Shown here piece after piece: positions 16,933 through 25,420 of a stretch of 64,000 nucleotides of DNA. Within the stretch, counting starts at the first letter, position 1. The number at the start of each line of letters is the position of its first letter. The notes below the pieces were generated by a model. The model was not told the DNA's origin, made no database searches, and saw only the letters and a list, made by a program, of their open reading frames with translations. A program made the translations under genes and the position numbers. This DNA comes from Thermanaerothrix daxensis (GTDB taxonomy: Bacteria; Chloroflexota; Anaerolineae; Anaerolineales; Anaerolineaceae), in NCBI RefSeq assembly GCF_001306145.1, contig NZ_LGKO01000005.1:682001-746000 (forward strand), read 5' to 3'.

Positions 16933-18180
16933 ATGAGCGACGCACACAATTTAATCACCGTGGTTTTGGTTGAAAACAACCCCCAATTGAGCAAACATTT
17001 GCAAAAGACCCTTGGGTTGATCGAGGAAATTGAAGTGGTTAATATATCCATGTCAGCCCAAGAAGCCGTTGAAGCCATTCGGGATCTTAAGCCCGATATC
17101 GCTTTGATTGAGTATGATCTGCCGGATATGAACGGCATCACTTTGACCGAGATGTTACGGCGGGATTATCCGGGTACACAAGTGGTGTTGATCTCGCAGG
17201 ATAATTACACGGACCTGGTGTTGAAGGCAGTTCGAGCAGGGGCTTGTGATTTTATCACCCATGACGTTTCTATAAAGGAACTCACCGATGTCTTGCGCCG
17301 GGCTTCACAACTCTCGCTTGTCGAGCGCCAGCGACAGACGCCTTCGGTGGGTTTGCCCTCCGGCCCGACCCCCATTTTCGTGCCAGGGCGGGGAGTCAAT
17401 GGCCGTATCGTTACGGTTTACAGTCCCAAAGGAGGGACGGGGGCTACCACCATTGCGGCCAATCTAGCACTTGCACTGATGAATAACGAGGTCCGAGTTA
17501 CTCTGGTGGATGGATGCTTGCAATATGGAGATGCCCACATGTTTTTCAACGAACTGGGGCAATTCTCGGTATTAGACCTTGTACCACGCATCTATGATTT
17601 AGACATTCCCCTGGTGGAAAGTGTGATGCTTTTGAATCGGGCGACCGGGTTGTATATCCTGCCGGCACCGCCGCGCCCGGAATTTGCCGAGAAAATTACC
17701 GGCGAGAATTTCTCGCGTATTTTGGAGTTTATGCGCCGCTTTAGCGATTATATCGTCGTAAATACCCACTCCTTCATCTCTGACCCAGTATTGGCAGCGC
17801 TGGATGCGGGGGATGTGGTGGTTTTGGTCGTGGAACAGCAAATTAATGCAATTCGTAATGTGCGCTTGTTCCTCGATCTGTGGGATGCGTTGGGTATGTC
17901 CCGGGAACGCATTGCGTTGGTGATGAATCGCTACCGCAAGGATCACCCAATTACCGTGGAGAAGGTAAGCGAGCGGCTTAAACACACAGTTGCGATAACG
18001 ATCCCTGAGGATGTTGAGGCGGCTCAAAAGGCAGACGCACTGGGCATTCCAATCTTACGTAGCAGCAAGGATTCTGAAATAGCACAAAGTTTTATAGCCC
18101 TGGCTGAACATGTACGCAAGCGTATTACTAACCTGGAGCGAGCCGAAGCGCCGCGGATGCGCCTCTTTGCGGTGGCCTGA
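16933..18180 (+). CDS. CpaE/TadZ-like ATPase with degenerate receiver domain
   Basis: N-terminal receiver-like domain (residues 9-125) fused to a MinD/ParA-type ATPase (from about 159), the architecture of CpaE/TadZ, which positions Tad pilus machinery at a pole. The P-loop SPKGGTGATT keeps the signature lysine K166 but has A171 where most ParA proteins have the second lysine, as is common in CpaE. In the receiver the phospho-acceptor position holds E60 (ALIEYDLPDMNG) and the conserved lysine is H110 (FITHD), so it should not be phosphorylated in the standard way. Start ATG 16933 is chosen over 16891 because of GGAGAG 6 bases upstream. No other tad gene is in the window. Confidence 0.87.
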   Translation: MSDAHNLITVVLVENNPQLSKHLQKTLGLIEEIEVVNISMSAQEAVEAIRDLKPDIALIEYDLPDMNGITLTEMLRRDYPGTQVVLISQDNYTDLVLKAVRAGACDFITHDVSIKELTDVLRRASQLSLVERQRQTPSVGLPSGPTPIFVPGRGVNGRIVTVYSPKGGTGATTIAANLALALMNNEVRVTLVDGCLQYGDAHMFFNELGQFSVLDLVPRIYDLDIPLVESVMLLNRATGLYILPAPPRPEFAEKITGENFSRILEFMRRFSDYIVVNTHSFISDPVLAALDAGDVVVLVVEQQINAIRNVRLFLDLWDALGMSRERIALVMNRYRKDHPITVEKVSERLKHTVAITIPEDVEAAQKADALGIPILRSSKDSEIAQSFIALAEHVRKRITNLERAEAPRMRLFAVA

Positions 18181-18210
18181 AGACCCCTAAAGTATTGTCA
18201 AGGGGGAGAA

Positions 18211-18238
18211 GCCCTGACCAATCTGGCAGGGCTCTTTT
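18211..18238 (+). terminator. Intrinsic terminator after the CpaE-like gene
   Basis: GCCCTG...CAGGGC stem extended by CCA/TGG, followed by TCTTTTG, 30 bases after the stop codon. Confidence 0.7.
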
Positions 18239-18253
18239 GATCCTATTTTGGGG

Positions 18254-18259
18254 TATACT
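18254..18259 (+). promoter_or_regulatory. -10 box of a probable near-leaderless lepA promoter
   Basis: TATACT ends 11 bases before the lepA ATG, so a transcript would carry a leader of about 5 bases. There is no Shine-Dalgarno in front of the ATG and no convincing -35. Confidence 0.45.
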
Positions 18260-18270
18260 ATTCCCCGACT

Positions 18271-20073
18271 ATGGAAAAAGAGTTTATTCGCAATTTCTGC
18301 ATCATTGCCCACATTGATCATGGAAAATCCACCTTGGCGGATCGTCTTTTGCAAATAACCGGTACCATCTCCGACCGCCAGATGGTGGAGCAGGTGTTGG
18401 ACTCGATGGAATTGGAACGAGAAAAGGGGGTAACCATCAAAGCCTCGGCGGTACGGATGCTTTACCGGCATTCCAGTGGGAAAGAGTACGAACTGAATTT
18501 GATTGACACACCTGGTCATGTAGATTTCAGTTACGAGGTCAGTCGGGCGCTGATGGCCTGCGAAGGAGCGCTGCTGGTTGTAGATGCTACGCAAGGGATT
18601 GAGGCGCAGACTCTGGCGAACCTTTACCTGGCTCTGGATGCCGATTTGACCATTATTCCGGTGATTAATAAGATTGACCTGCCCTCGGCACGTGTTGCCG
18701 AGGTTGCTCAGGAGATCCAGAACCTCCTGGGAACACCCCCGGAAGAGATTCTGGCCGTCTCGGCTAAGGAAGGTACCAATGTGGAGAAGGTTCTGGAAGC
18801 GGTGGTAGAACGGGTGCCTTCCCCTCGTGGTGATACTTCCCTGCCGTTGAGGGCGCTGGTGTTTGATTCCCATTACGACTCTTACAAAGGCGTGGTTGCC
18901 TATGTGCGGGTGTTCGATGGAATGATTCGCCCCGAGGACACCCTGCGGGTGATGTCAAGCGGGATTGACTTTAGACCGGTTGAAGTCGGTATATTCTCAC
19001 CGGATATGCGCCCGGTAAGTGTCCTCAGTGCTGGGGAGGTGGGGTATGTGGCTACCGGCTTGAAAACAGTTTCGGAATGCCGCGTGGGTGATACGATTAC
19101 CTCGTCCACCTCTCCTGCGGCTGAACCCTTGCCGGGATTTCGTCATCCGAAGCCCATGGTCTTTGCTGGGATTTATCCGGTTGAAAACGAAGACTACGAA
19201 CGGCTGAAGGAGGCTCTGGAGAAACTCCAACTTAATGATGCCTCCCTCGTATTTCAACCTGAGAAATCCCAAGCCCTTAATTTCGGTTTCCGCTGTGGTT
19301 TTTTGGGGCTTTTCCACATGGAAATTATCCAGGAACGTCTGGAACGCGAATATGACCTGGATATTGTGGTCACAGCCCCTTCGGTCGAGTATGAGGTGGT
19401 CCTGCGAACTGGGGAGGTTGTTCGAATTGATTCCCCGGCGTTGCTCCCGGATGAAGGGCTGATTGAAGAGATACGCGAACCCTGGATGGTGGTTCAAATT
19501 TTCACCCCGATGGAGTATTACGGCACGGTGATGGATTTGGTACGTCGCCGCCGCGGCATTTTCCGCGAGCAGGAATACCCGGCGCCGAACCGGGTGCAAT
19601 TGACTTTTGAGATTCCGCTCTCTGAGTTGATTGTGGACTTCTTCGATGAACTTAAGTCTCGCACCCGCGGCTATGGTTCAATGGACTATCACTTTGCTGA
19701 GTATCGTCCGGGTGACCTGGTCAAATTGGAAGTTCTGGTGGCGGGTGAGCCAGTAGATGCCCTGGCGACCATTGTGCATCGCGATCAGGCCTATCACAAA
19801 GGCCAGGCGTTGGTCAGTAAACTCAAGGAGGTCATTCCCCGCCAATTGTTCGACGTGGCAATCCAGGCTGCGGCTGGAGGGCGCATCATCTCTCGGGCTA
19901 ATGTCAAGGCGTTGCGCAAGGATGTGTTGGCTAAGTGTTACGGCGGCGATGTAACGCGCAAGAAAAAGTTGCTGGAAAAGCAGAAACGGGGGAAGAAGCG
20001 CATGAAAATGATCGGTAACGTGGAAATTCCGCAGGAGGCATTCCTGGCGGTTTTGGGCTTGGAGGAAGATTGA
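18271..20073 (+). CDS. lepA: Elongation factor 4 (LepA)
   Basis: Translational GTPase that acts in 30S biogenesis and ribosome back-translocation. The G1 motif is [13 protein letters not shown]3 is DTPGHVDF, G4 NKIDLP; the LepA-specific C-terminal domain has [20 protein letters not shown] and the final [14 protein letters not shown]. Length of 600 residues and absence of EF-G domain IV mark it as LepA. It starts at ATG 18271 without an evident ribosome site. Its stop overlaps the TTG start of the downstream membrane protein gene. Confidence 0.98.
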   Translation: MEKEFIRNFCIIAHIDHGKSTLADRLLQITGTISDRQMVEQVLDSMELEREKGVTIKASAVRMLYRHSSGKEYELNLIDTPGHVDFSYEVSRALMACEGALLVVDATQGIEAQTLANLYLALDADLTIIPVINKIDLPSARVAEVAQEIQNLLGTPPEEILAVSAKEGTNVEKVLEAVVERVPSPRGDTSLPLRALVFDSHYDSYKGVVAYVRVFDGMIRPEDTLRVMSSGIDFRPVEVGIFSPDMRPVSVLSAGEVGYVATGLKTVSECRVGDTITSSTSPAAEPLPGFRHPKPMVFAGIYPVENEDYERLKEALEKLQLNDASLVFQPEKSQALNFGFRCGFLGLFHMEIIQERLEREYDLDIVVTAPSVEYEVVLRTGEVVRIDSPALLPDEGLIEEIREPWMVVQIFTPMEYYGTVMDLVRRRRGIFREQEYPAPNRVQLTFEIPLSELIVDFFDELKSRTRGYGSMDYHFAEYRPGDLVKLEVLVAGEPVDALATIVHRDQAYHKGQALVSKLKEVIPRQLFDVAIQAAAGGRIISRANVKALRKDVLAKCYGGDVTRKKKLLEKQKRGKKRMKMIGNVEIPQEAFLAVLGLEED

Positions 20074-21092
20074 GAGAAAAGGGCGCTTGTCGGGCCACAT
20101 GGGTAAAGTGGTTGCCAGGGTTTCTCATTAGTGTGCTGGCGTTAGGTATTTTATTCCGGGTTGCCAATTGGCAAGGGATTGGGGAGGCCTTAGTTGCCTA
20201 TCGTTGGCCCTTTATCGTGGGCTCACTGCTGTTGACCCTCGCTTTCCTTTGGGTACGCGCCATGGCTTGGGCCGCCTTGCTGGAGGGGCGCGCTCATCCT
20301 GTTCAGACGTTCTGGGCTATCAATCAGGGTTATTTGATTAACAATTTATTACCGCTACGGGCCGGTGAATTAGGGCGCGCTGTGTTGCTGGGGCAGCAAA
20401 TCAATCTCAGCCCGGTTCACATCCTTTCCACCGTGGTCATCGAGCGTATTCTAGACCTGGCCTTTGCGGCGCTCTTGCTGTTGAGTACATTGCCCCTGGT
20501 GGTGGGGATGGCCTGGGCGCGTACTGTGTCCTGGTTGACGTTGGGGGTGATTTTGCTGGTCCTGCTCATCTTGACCCAAATTGCCCAGCATCAGGAAGCC
20601 GCTTTGCGCTTTTTTGAGAAGGTGACTCAACGCTGGCGCTGGCGGATCCTTCAAGAGGTGGTACTACCTCAAGTGCGCACGCTCATTGAAGGGCTGGGGG
20701 CATTGCGTAGTCCTGCTTCCTTGTGGAAGGTCATGTTCTGGATTGCGGTTTCGTGGGGACTAGCGGTGTGCAATTATTACCTGATGCTATTGCCTATTGC
20801 GCCACACGCTCGCTTCTGGTGGGGGGCGTTTGCGGATGGGGTTTTGGCTATGGGGATCGCTCTGCCTTCTGCACCAGCCGCGCTGGGAACGTTTGAGGCG
20901 GCATTGGTGGGTGCGCTAGCCCTTCTGGGAGTGGAATCAACCCCTGCCCTGGCCTACGCGATTACCTTGCATTTTTTGCAGTTCATAATGACGGGGGTTT
21001 TAGGCGTGCTGGGGTTGTTACGCCAGCGCCGTTCGCTGCAGGGATGGACCCAATGGCTGCAACTGCGGGAGCACAGGGACCCAATTTCGTAA
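20070..21092 (+). CDS. LPG-synthase-type (UPF0104/AglD-like) multi-TM protein
   Basis: A 340-residue polytopic protein with about eight TM helices. The features match the lysylphosphatidylglycerol synthase TM-region family (AglD/UPF0104): [29 protein letters not shown] near residue 90, [16 protein letters not shown] after it, and [20 protein letters not shown] near the C-terminus. It has no MprF aminoacyl-transfer domain, so it is not a complete lipid aminoacylase; family members include flippase-like and glycan-related proteins. The TTG start at 20070 overlaps the lepA stop (TTGA) with GGAGG 4 bases upstream. Downstream come an epimerase, a GT4 and a methyltransferase, so a role in surface glycan or lipid synthesis is likely. 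Confidence 0.82.
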   Translation: MREKGACRATWVKWLPGFLISVLALGILFRVANWQGIGEALVAYRWPFIVGSLLLTLAFLWVRAMAWAALLEGRAHPVQTFWAINQGYLINNLLPLRAGELGRAVLLGQQINLSPVHILSTVVIERILDLAFAALLLLSTLPLVVGMAWARTVSWLTLGVILLVLLILTQIAQHQEAALRFFEKVTQRWRWRILQEVVLPQVRTLIEGLGALRSPASLWKVMFWIAVSWGLAVCNYYLMLLPIAPHARFWWGAFADGVLAMGIALPSAPAALGTFEAALVGALALLGVESTPALAYAITLHFLQFIMTGVLGVLGLLRQRRSLQGWTQWLQLREHRDPIS

Positions 21093-21110
21093 AATCCGTG
21101 TGGAGGTACA

Positions 21111-22136
21111 ATGCCGCGACGTTATCTCATCACTGGAGGAGCAGGTTTCATCGGCTCTAATTATGCCGCCCGGTTAATCAACCAGGGACATGAAGTAATC
21201 ATTTATGATAATCTCTCACGCGCAGGGGCAGTGCGCAATTTGGAGTGGTTGCGCACCACCTTTGGTGAGGATGCTTATCGCTTGATTGTGGCTGATGTCC
21301 GGGATACCCAGCGGTTGATCGAGGCGGTACGGGGTGTGGATGTGGTGGTGCATCTGGCTGCTCAAGTTGCTGTCACCACCTCGGTAACCGATCCACGCAG
21401 TGATTTTGAAATCAATGCGCTGGGTACCTTCAACGTTTTAGAGGCGGCTCGCCTTTCGGGAAAGGATCCTGTCGTCATCTATGCTTCAACCAATAAAGTC
21501 TATGGGGGCATGGAGAATGTGGCTGTGGTGGAGGGGGATACCCGCTGGTATTATCAGGACCTTCCTGAAGGTTGCCCGGAGACTCAACCCCTGGACTTTC
21601 ATTCTCCCTATGGATGCTCAAAAGGGTGTGGTGATCAGTACGTGCGTGATTATGCGCGTATTTACGGCTTGCCCACGGTGGTAATGCGCCAATCTTGCAT
21701 TTATGGACCGCGCCAATTTGGGGTAGAGGATCAAGGATGGGTGGCCTGGTTTGTGATTGCTGCTCTGTTGAAGCGCCGATTGACCATCTATGGAGACGGT
21801 AAGCAGGTGCGCGATCTGCTCTTTATTGATGACCTTCTGGATGCTTATAATGCGGCCATTGAGCGCATTGATGCAGTAGCGGGCCAGATCTTCAATATTG
21901 GCGGAGGTCCGCAAAACAGCATCTCGATTTGGCGTGAGTTTGGACCGCTTTTAGAGCGTTTAGTGGGGTTTTCAATCCCGGTTGACTTTGGAGAGTGGCG
22001 CCCAGGTGATCAACGTGTTTATATTTCGGATATTCGCAAAGCGCGTCAGTGGTTGGATTGGCAGCCTAAAGTCAGCGTGGAAGAAGGGGTGGAACGCTTA
22101 GTAACCTGGGTCAGGGACAATCTAAATCTCTTTTGA
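21111..22136 (+). CDS. NAD-dependent sugar epimerase, CDP-tyvelose 2-epimerase-like
   Basis: Short-chain dehydrogenase of the extended sugar-nucleotide family. The NAD motif is GGAGFIGSNYA, followed by YDNLSRAGAVRNLEWL; the catalytic site is YGCSKGCGDQYV, with YASTNKVYG before it. The YGPRQFGVEDQGWVAWF segment is typical of CDP-paratose/tyvelose 2-epimerase-like enzymes. At 341 residues it is complete; GGAGG precedes the ATG. It is followed 15 bases later by a glycosyltransferase. The actual sugar nucleotide is not known; the substrate assignment is by similarity only. Confidence 0.85.
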   Translation: MPRRYLITGGAGFIGSNYAARLINQGHEVIIYDNLSRAGAVRNLEWLRTTFGEDAYRLIVADVRDTQRLIEAVRGVDVVVHLAAQVAVTTSVTDPRSDFEINALGTFNVLEAARLSGKDPVVIYASTNKVYGGMENVAVVEGDTRWYYQDLPEGCPETQPLDFHSPYGCSKGCGDQYVRDYARIYGLPTVVMRQSCIYGPRQFGVEDQGWVAWFVIAALLKRRLTIYGDGKQVRDLLFIDDLLDAYNAAIERIDAVAGQIFNIGGGPQNSISIWREFGPLLERLVGFSIPVDFGEWRPGDQRVYISDIRKARQWLDWQPKVSVEEGVERLVTWVRDNLNLF

Positions 22137-22151
22137 ACCTGGCGAGCAACG

Positions 22152-23315
22152 ATGCGCATCTTGACCGTACTCACTTATTACCGCCCTCACACTTCGGGTT
22201 TGACCATTTATGCCGAGCGGTTAGCGAAAGCCCTGGCGCGGCGCGGGCATCAGGTGACCGTGCTCACATCACAGTATGAGCGTTCCCTGCCACGCGAAGA
22301 ACAGGTGGATGGTGTGCGGATTGTTCGCGCTCCAGTGATGTGGCGCGTGAGCAAAGGGGTCATCATGCCCACCTTCGGCTTCCTGGCCACGCGTCTGGTG
22401 CTCTCTCATGATGTGGTGCATCTGCATTTACCCCAGTTTGATGCCGCCGGCATTGCGTTGCGAGGACGGCTTTTGCGAAAGCCCACCGTCATCACTTATC
22501 ACTGTGATTTGCGCATGCCCCCTGGGTTGGTGGCCTGGCTGGCCAATCAGGCTGTGCTGGTGATGAATGAACTGGCAGCGTTATTTACCCATCGGATTGT
22601 CACTTACACCCAGGATTATGCAGACCATTCGGCGTATCTGAGGCGGTACATGCACAAGTTGCACGTCATTCCACCGCCAGTAGAGTTACCGGTGGTTACT
22701 TTACAAAGCATTCAGGAGTTTGGAAAGCGCTTTAACCCTGAAGGGCGTCGCCCGGTTATCGGCATGGCAGCGCGCTTTGCCACTGAAAAGGGGGTTGAAG
22801 TGCTCCTGGACGCCTTACCCCGCATTTTGGAGGTCTATCCTCAGGCACAGGTCCACTTTGCAGGGCCTTACCAAAATATTGTGGGGGAAGAGCAGTATTT
22901 CCGCCGACTTGCTCCTCGCATTGAGGCTTTGCAAGCACAGGGACACTGGCGTTTTTTAGGAGTGCTGAATCCAGAAGATATGGCGCGTTTCTACCCCAAC
23001 ATTGATGTGTTGGTACTGCCATCGCTTAATTCCACCGAGGCCTTTGGCCTGGTCCAAATTGAGGCCATGATGAATGATGTGCCTTGTGTGGCGTCAGATC
23101 TACCGGGAGTGCGCCAACCAGTGCTGAGGCATCACATGGGGCACATTGCCCCGGTCGGAGATTCCCATGCGCTGGCAGAGGCGATCCTGGAAGTTCTGGC
23201 GAACCGGGAGCAGTTCAAAGTGGATCGCGAAACCATTCGCCAGCAATATCACCCGGATGCCATTGCTGCGCACTTTGAAACCCTATTTCAAACCATGTGG
23301 GACGAGTTGCATTGA
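22152..23315 (+). CDS. Glycosyltransferase family 4
   Basis: GT-B fold glycosyltransferase of 387 residues. The N-terminal acceptor domain begins MRILTVLTYYRPHTSGL; the C-terminal nucleotide-sugar domain has GMAARFATEKGVEVLLDAL, VHFAGPYQN, and LPSLNSTEAFGLVQIEAM, with the EX7E-type motif (E in STEAFGLVQIE) typical of GT4. Located between a sugar epimerase and a methyltransferase in an apparent glycan operon with short gaps. The donor and acceptor are unknown; a mannose- or rhamnose-type donor would fit the neighbourhood but is speculative. Confidence 0.9.
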   Translation: MRILTVLTYYRPHTSGLTIYAERLAKALARRGHQVTVLTSQYERSLPREEQVDGVRIVRAPVMWRVSKGVIMPTFGFLATRLVLSHDVVHLHLPQFDAAGIALRGRLLRKPTVITYHCDLRMPPGLVAWLANQAVLVMNELAALFTHRIVTYTQDYADHSAYLRRYMHKLHVIPPPVELPVVTLQSIQEFGKRFNPEGRRPVIGMAARFATEKGVEVLLDALPRILEVYPQAQVHFAGPYQNIVGEEQYFRRLAPRIEALQAQGHWRFLGVLNPEDMARFYPNIDVLVLPSLNSTEAFGLVQIEAMMNDVPCVASDLPGVRQPVLRHHMGHIAPVGDSHALAEAILEVLANREQFKVDRETIRQQYHPDAIAAHFETLFQTMWDELH

Positions 23316-24136
23316 GCCCGACTCAGATTCCTTCCGCATCACCTCTATTGGGCAAGCGAGATTTCCTCTGGTTGCACTTACGCGAATTGCCCTATTTCCG
23401 GGCTTTGTTGCGAGCCGTTGAGGCGCGATTCTATCAGGATCTGCATTTACCCCGTCCGGTGCTGGATATTGGGTGCGGGGATGGGCATTTCGCCAGCGTG
23501 ACCTTTGCCGAACCCCTGGATGTGGGGTTAGATCCGGACCCAGGAGTTTTGCCCTTGGCAAGAAATTATGGGGGCTACCGCTGGGTGCTCCGTGGGTATG
23601 GGAACGCACTGCCGTTCGGCTCAGCGAGTTTTGCCAGTGCAGTGAGCAATTCGGTGTTGGAACATATTCCGGATGTGGATGGGGTTTTGCAGGAAGTGGC
23701 CCGCGTCCTTCGTCCAGGAGCGCCCTTTATCTTTTGCGTACCCAATCACCGTTTTACCCGTTCGCTTTCGGTGGCTCGCTTCCTCGACCGGCTGGGGTGG
23801 CATGGGCTGGCCGAAGCGTATCGCCGTTTCTTCAACCGTATTTCGCGCCATTATCATTGTGATGACGTGCCTCGCTGGGACGAACGATTGAGAGCAGCGG
23901 GTTTCGCCCTGGAGCGTTACTGGCACTATTTTTCACCTGAAGCGCTGGCCTGCCTGGAATGGGGGCACTATTTTGGCCTTCCCGCATGGGTGGCGCGGAA
24001 ACTGACCGGCAGGTGGATTCTTGCACCAACAACCTGGAATCTCAGTTTGACTCGGCGAGTGGTACAGCCTTACTATGACCAGAGGGCTATTTGCGATGAT
24101 GGGGTGTACACGTTTTATGTGGCCCGGCGCGTTTAA
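23312..24136 (+). CDS. Class I SAM-dependent methyltransferase
   Basis: Methyltransferase (type 11-like) with the SAM motif VLDIGCGDGHFASV at about residue 50, a second motif LDPDPGVLPLA, and SVLEHIPDVDGVLQEVARVLRPGA, the typical post-I to III region. The long C-terminal half (NHRFTRSLSV..., HYFSPEALACLEWGHYFG) is not in simple family members and may bind a glycan or lipid acceptor. Start is TTG 23312, overlapping the upstream stop as TTGA; GTG at 23297 is an alternative in the same frame. The 3' end overlaps the opposing DNA methyltransferase gene by 4 bases. Confidence 0.82.
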   Translation: MSPTQIPSASPLLGKRDFLWLHLRELPYFRALLRAVEARFYQDLHLPRPVLDIGCGDGHFASVTFAEPLDVGLDPDPGVLPLARNYGGYRWVLRGYGNALPFGSASFASAVSNSVLEHIPDVDGVLQEVARVLRPGAPFIFCVPNHRFTRSLSVARFLDRLGWHGLAEAYRRFFNRISRHYHCDDVPRWDERLRAAGFALERYWHYFSPEALACLEWGHYFGLPAWVARKLTGRWILAPTTWNLSLTRRVVQPYYDQRAICDDGVYTFYVARRV

Positions 24137-25233
24137 TCGGTATTTTTCGGTCTGAAATACGCGCTGCTGAGCCGTAGGCGCAGGTTGTTGAGGGGATAGA
24201 GATTCCCAGTTTCGTCGCGGTAGTACCAGAGATCCCAACCATTGCAAGGTGCATTATTCAGCAGAGCACGCGCTACGGTGTGGATAGATCCGGTAAGCTC
24301 ACCGCAGCGCAGGTGACCGTTGGCAAGAATGATGGCTTCCGGGGATCCTCCCCGGAAGTAGAGAGGCTGACCGGGTTGAAGCAAGCCGGCTTCTAAGAGA
24401 GCCCCAAAAGGGATGCGGGGACGCCGGCGCGTTTCCACCCATTCCACGGCTGGAAGGGGAGCCGGGGTAATGGCTTGAATGCGTGCTCGTGCAATTTGAA
24501 CGTAGCGGGGGTCCCGTTCAATGCCCAGATAATGACGATGTAATTTTTTGGCAACGGCCCCTGTGGTACCGCTTCCAAAGAAGGGGTCCAAAATGATGTC
24601 ACCAGGCTGTGTTGAAGCCAGAACGACGCGGTAAAGCAGGGCTTCGGGCTTTTGGGTGGAATGGGCTTTCTCGCCGTTGATGCGGATGCGCTCGTTGCCG
24701 ATGCATGTCGGCAGGTACCAATCCGAACGCATTTGAAGGTCTTCGTTGAGGGCTTTCATTGCCTGGTAGTTAAAGGTGTATTTAGCCCCTTTGGTTTTTT
24801 GTGCCCAGATGAGGGTTTCATGAGCGTTCGTGAAGCGGGTACCATGAAAGTTGGGAGTGGGGTTGGTTTTGATCCAGACTAGATCATTAAGGATCCAGAA
24901 CCCCAATTCTTGGAGCAGCGCGCCGACACGATAAATATTGTGGTAAGTGCCAATTACCCAGAGGGTCCCGGTGTCTTTGAGCACGCGGCGGCACTCTGAA
25001 AGCCAGGCGCGCGTGAAAGTATCATAAGCAGTCAATGATTCAAAGCGATCCCAATGGTCATCTACCGCGTCTACGCGTGTAAAATTGGGGCGGTAGAGAG
25101 CATGCTGCAATTGGAGGTTGTAGGGGGGATCGGCGAACACCATGTCCACGGCATTCGAAGGAAGTTGAGGCAAGATTTCCAGGCAATCGCCTTCCAGGAT
25201 GGTATCCAGGGGCAAACCATCCACTGATTCCAT
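24133..25233 (-). CDS. CcrM-like DNA adenine-N6 methyltransferase with C-terminal RAMA domain
   Basis: Beta-class adenine DNA methyltransferase. Catalytic motif IV is DPPYNL (in ADPPYNLQ), and the SAM-binding motif I comes after it (DPFFGSGTTGAVA), the order of beta-class enzymes. HSTQKPEALLYRVVLAS is also typical. The last ~100 residues (RIPFGALLEAGLL ... CNGWDLWYY) match the RAMA domain found at the end of CcrM. By homology the target would be GANTC, which is not proven. No restriction endonuclease is next to it, so it appears to be solitary. ATG 25233 is chosen with AGAGGA just upstream; the frame opens at TTG 25251. Confidence 0.88.
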   Translation of the reverse strand: MESVDGLPLDTILEGDCLEILPQLPSNAVDMVFADPPYNLQLQHALYRPNFTRVDAVDDHWDRFESLTAYDTFTRAWLSECRRVLKDTGTLWVIGTYHNIYRVGALLQELGFWILNDLVWIKTNPTPNFHGTRFTNAHETLIWAQKTKGAKYTFNYQAMKALNEDLQMRSDWYLPTCIGNERIRINGEKAHSTQKPEALLYRVVLASTQPGDIILDPFFGSGTTGAVAKKLHRHYLGIERDPRYVQIARARIQAITPAPLPAVEWVETRRRPRIPFGALLEAGLLQPGQPLYFRGGSPEAIILANGHLRCGELTGSIHTVARALLNNAPCNGWDLWYYRDETGNLYPLNNLRLRLSSAYFRPKNTD

Positions 25234-25330
25234 GGTTTCCTCTGCTCTCAAAGGGCCTCCAAGATAAGTTTAGCATAATCGCCCTTCATGCGGGCCGTGC
25301 TAGCGTCCCCGCCAAGGATGTGGGCGGTGC

Positions 25331-25359
25331 TTGCCAGTCCCTGGGTCTTGAATTATGAT
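25331..25359 (+). promoter_or_regulatory. Sigma70 promoter for the GT39 gene at 25421
   Basis: TTGCCA (25331-25336), 17-base spacer and TATGAT (25354-25359), 61 bases upstream of the ATG. Good match on both boxes. Confidence 0.6.
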
Positions 25360-25420
25360 ATACACTCAATTGGGGTGATCCGCCAGCCAAGAGAACCTGG
25401 ACTTACGAGATGCACTGACC

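Noticed and set aside
18997-19599. 200-residue open frame opposite lepA
   Set aside because: Shadow of lepA; no family similarity.
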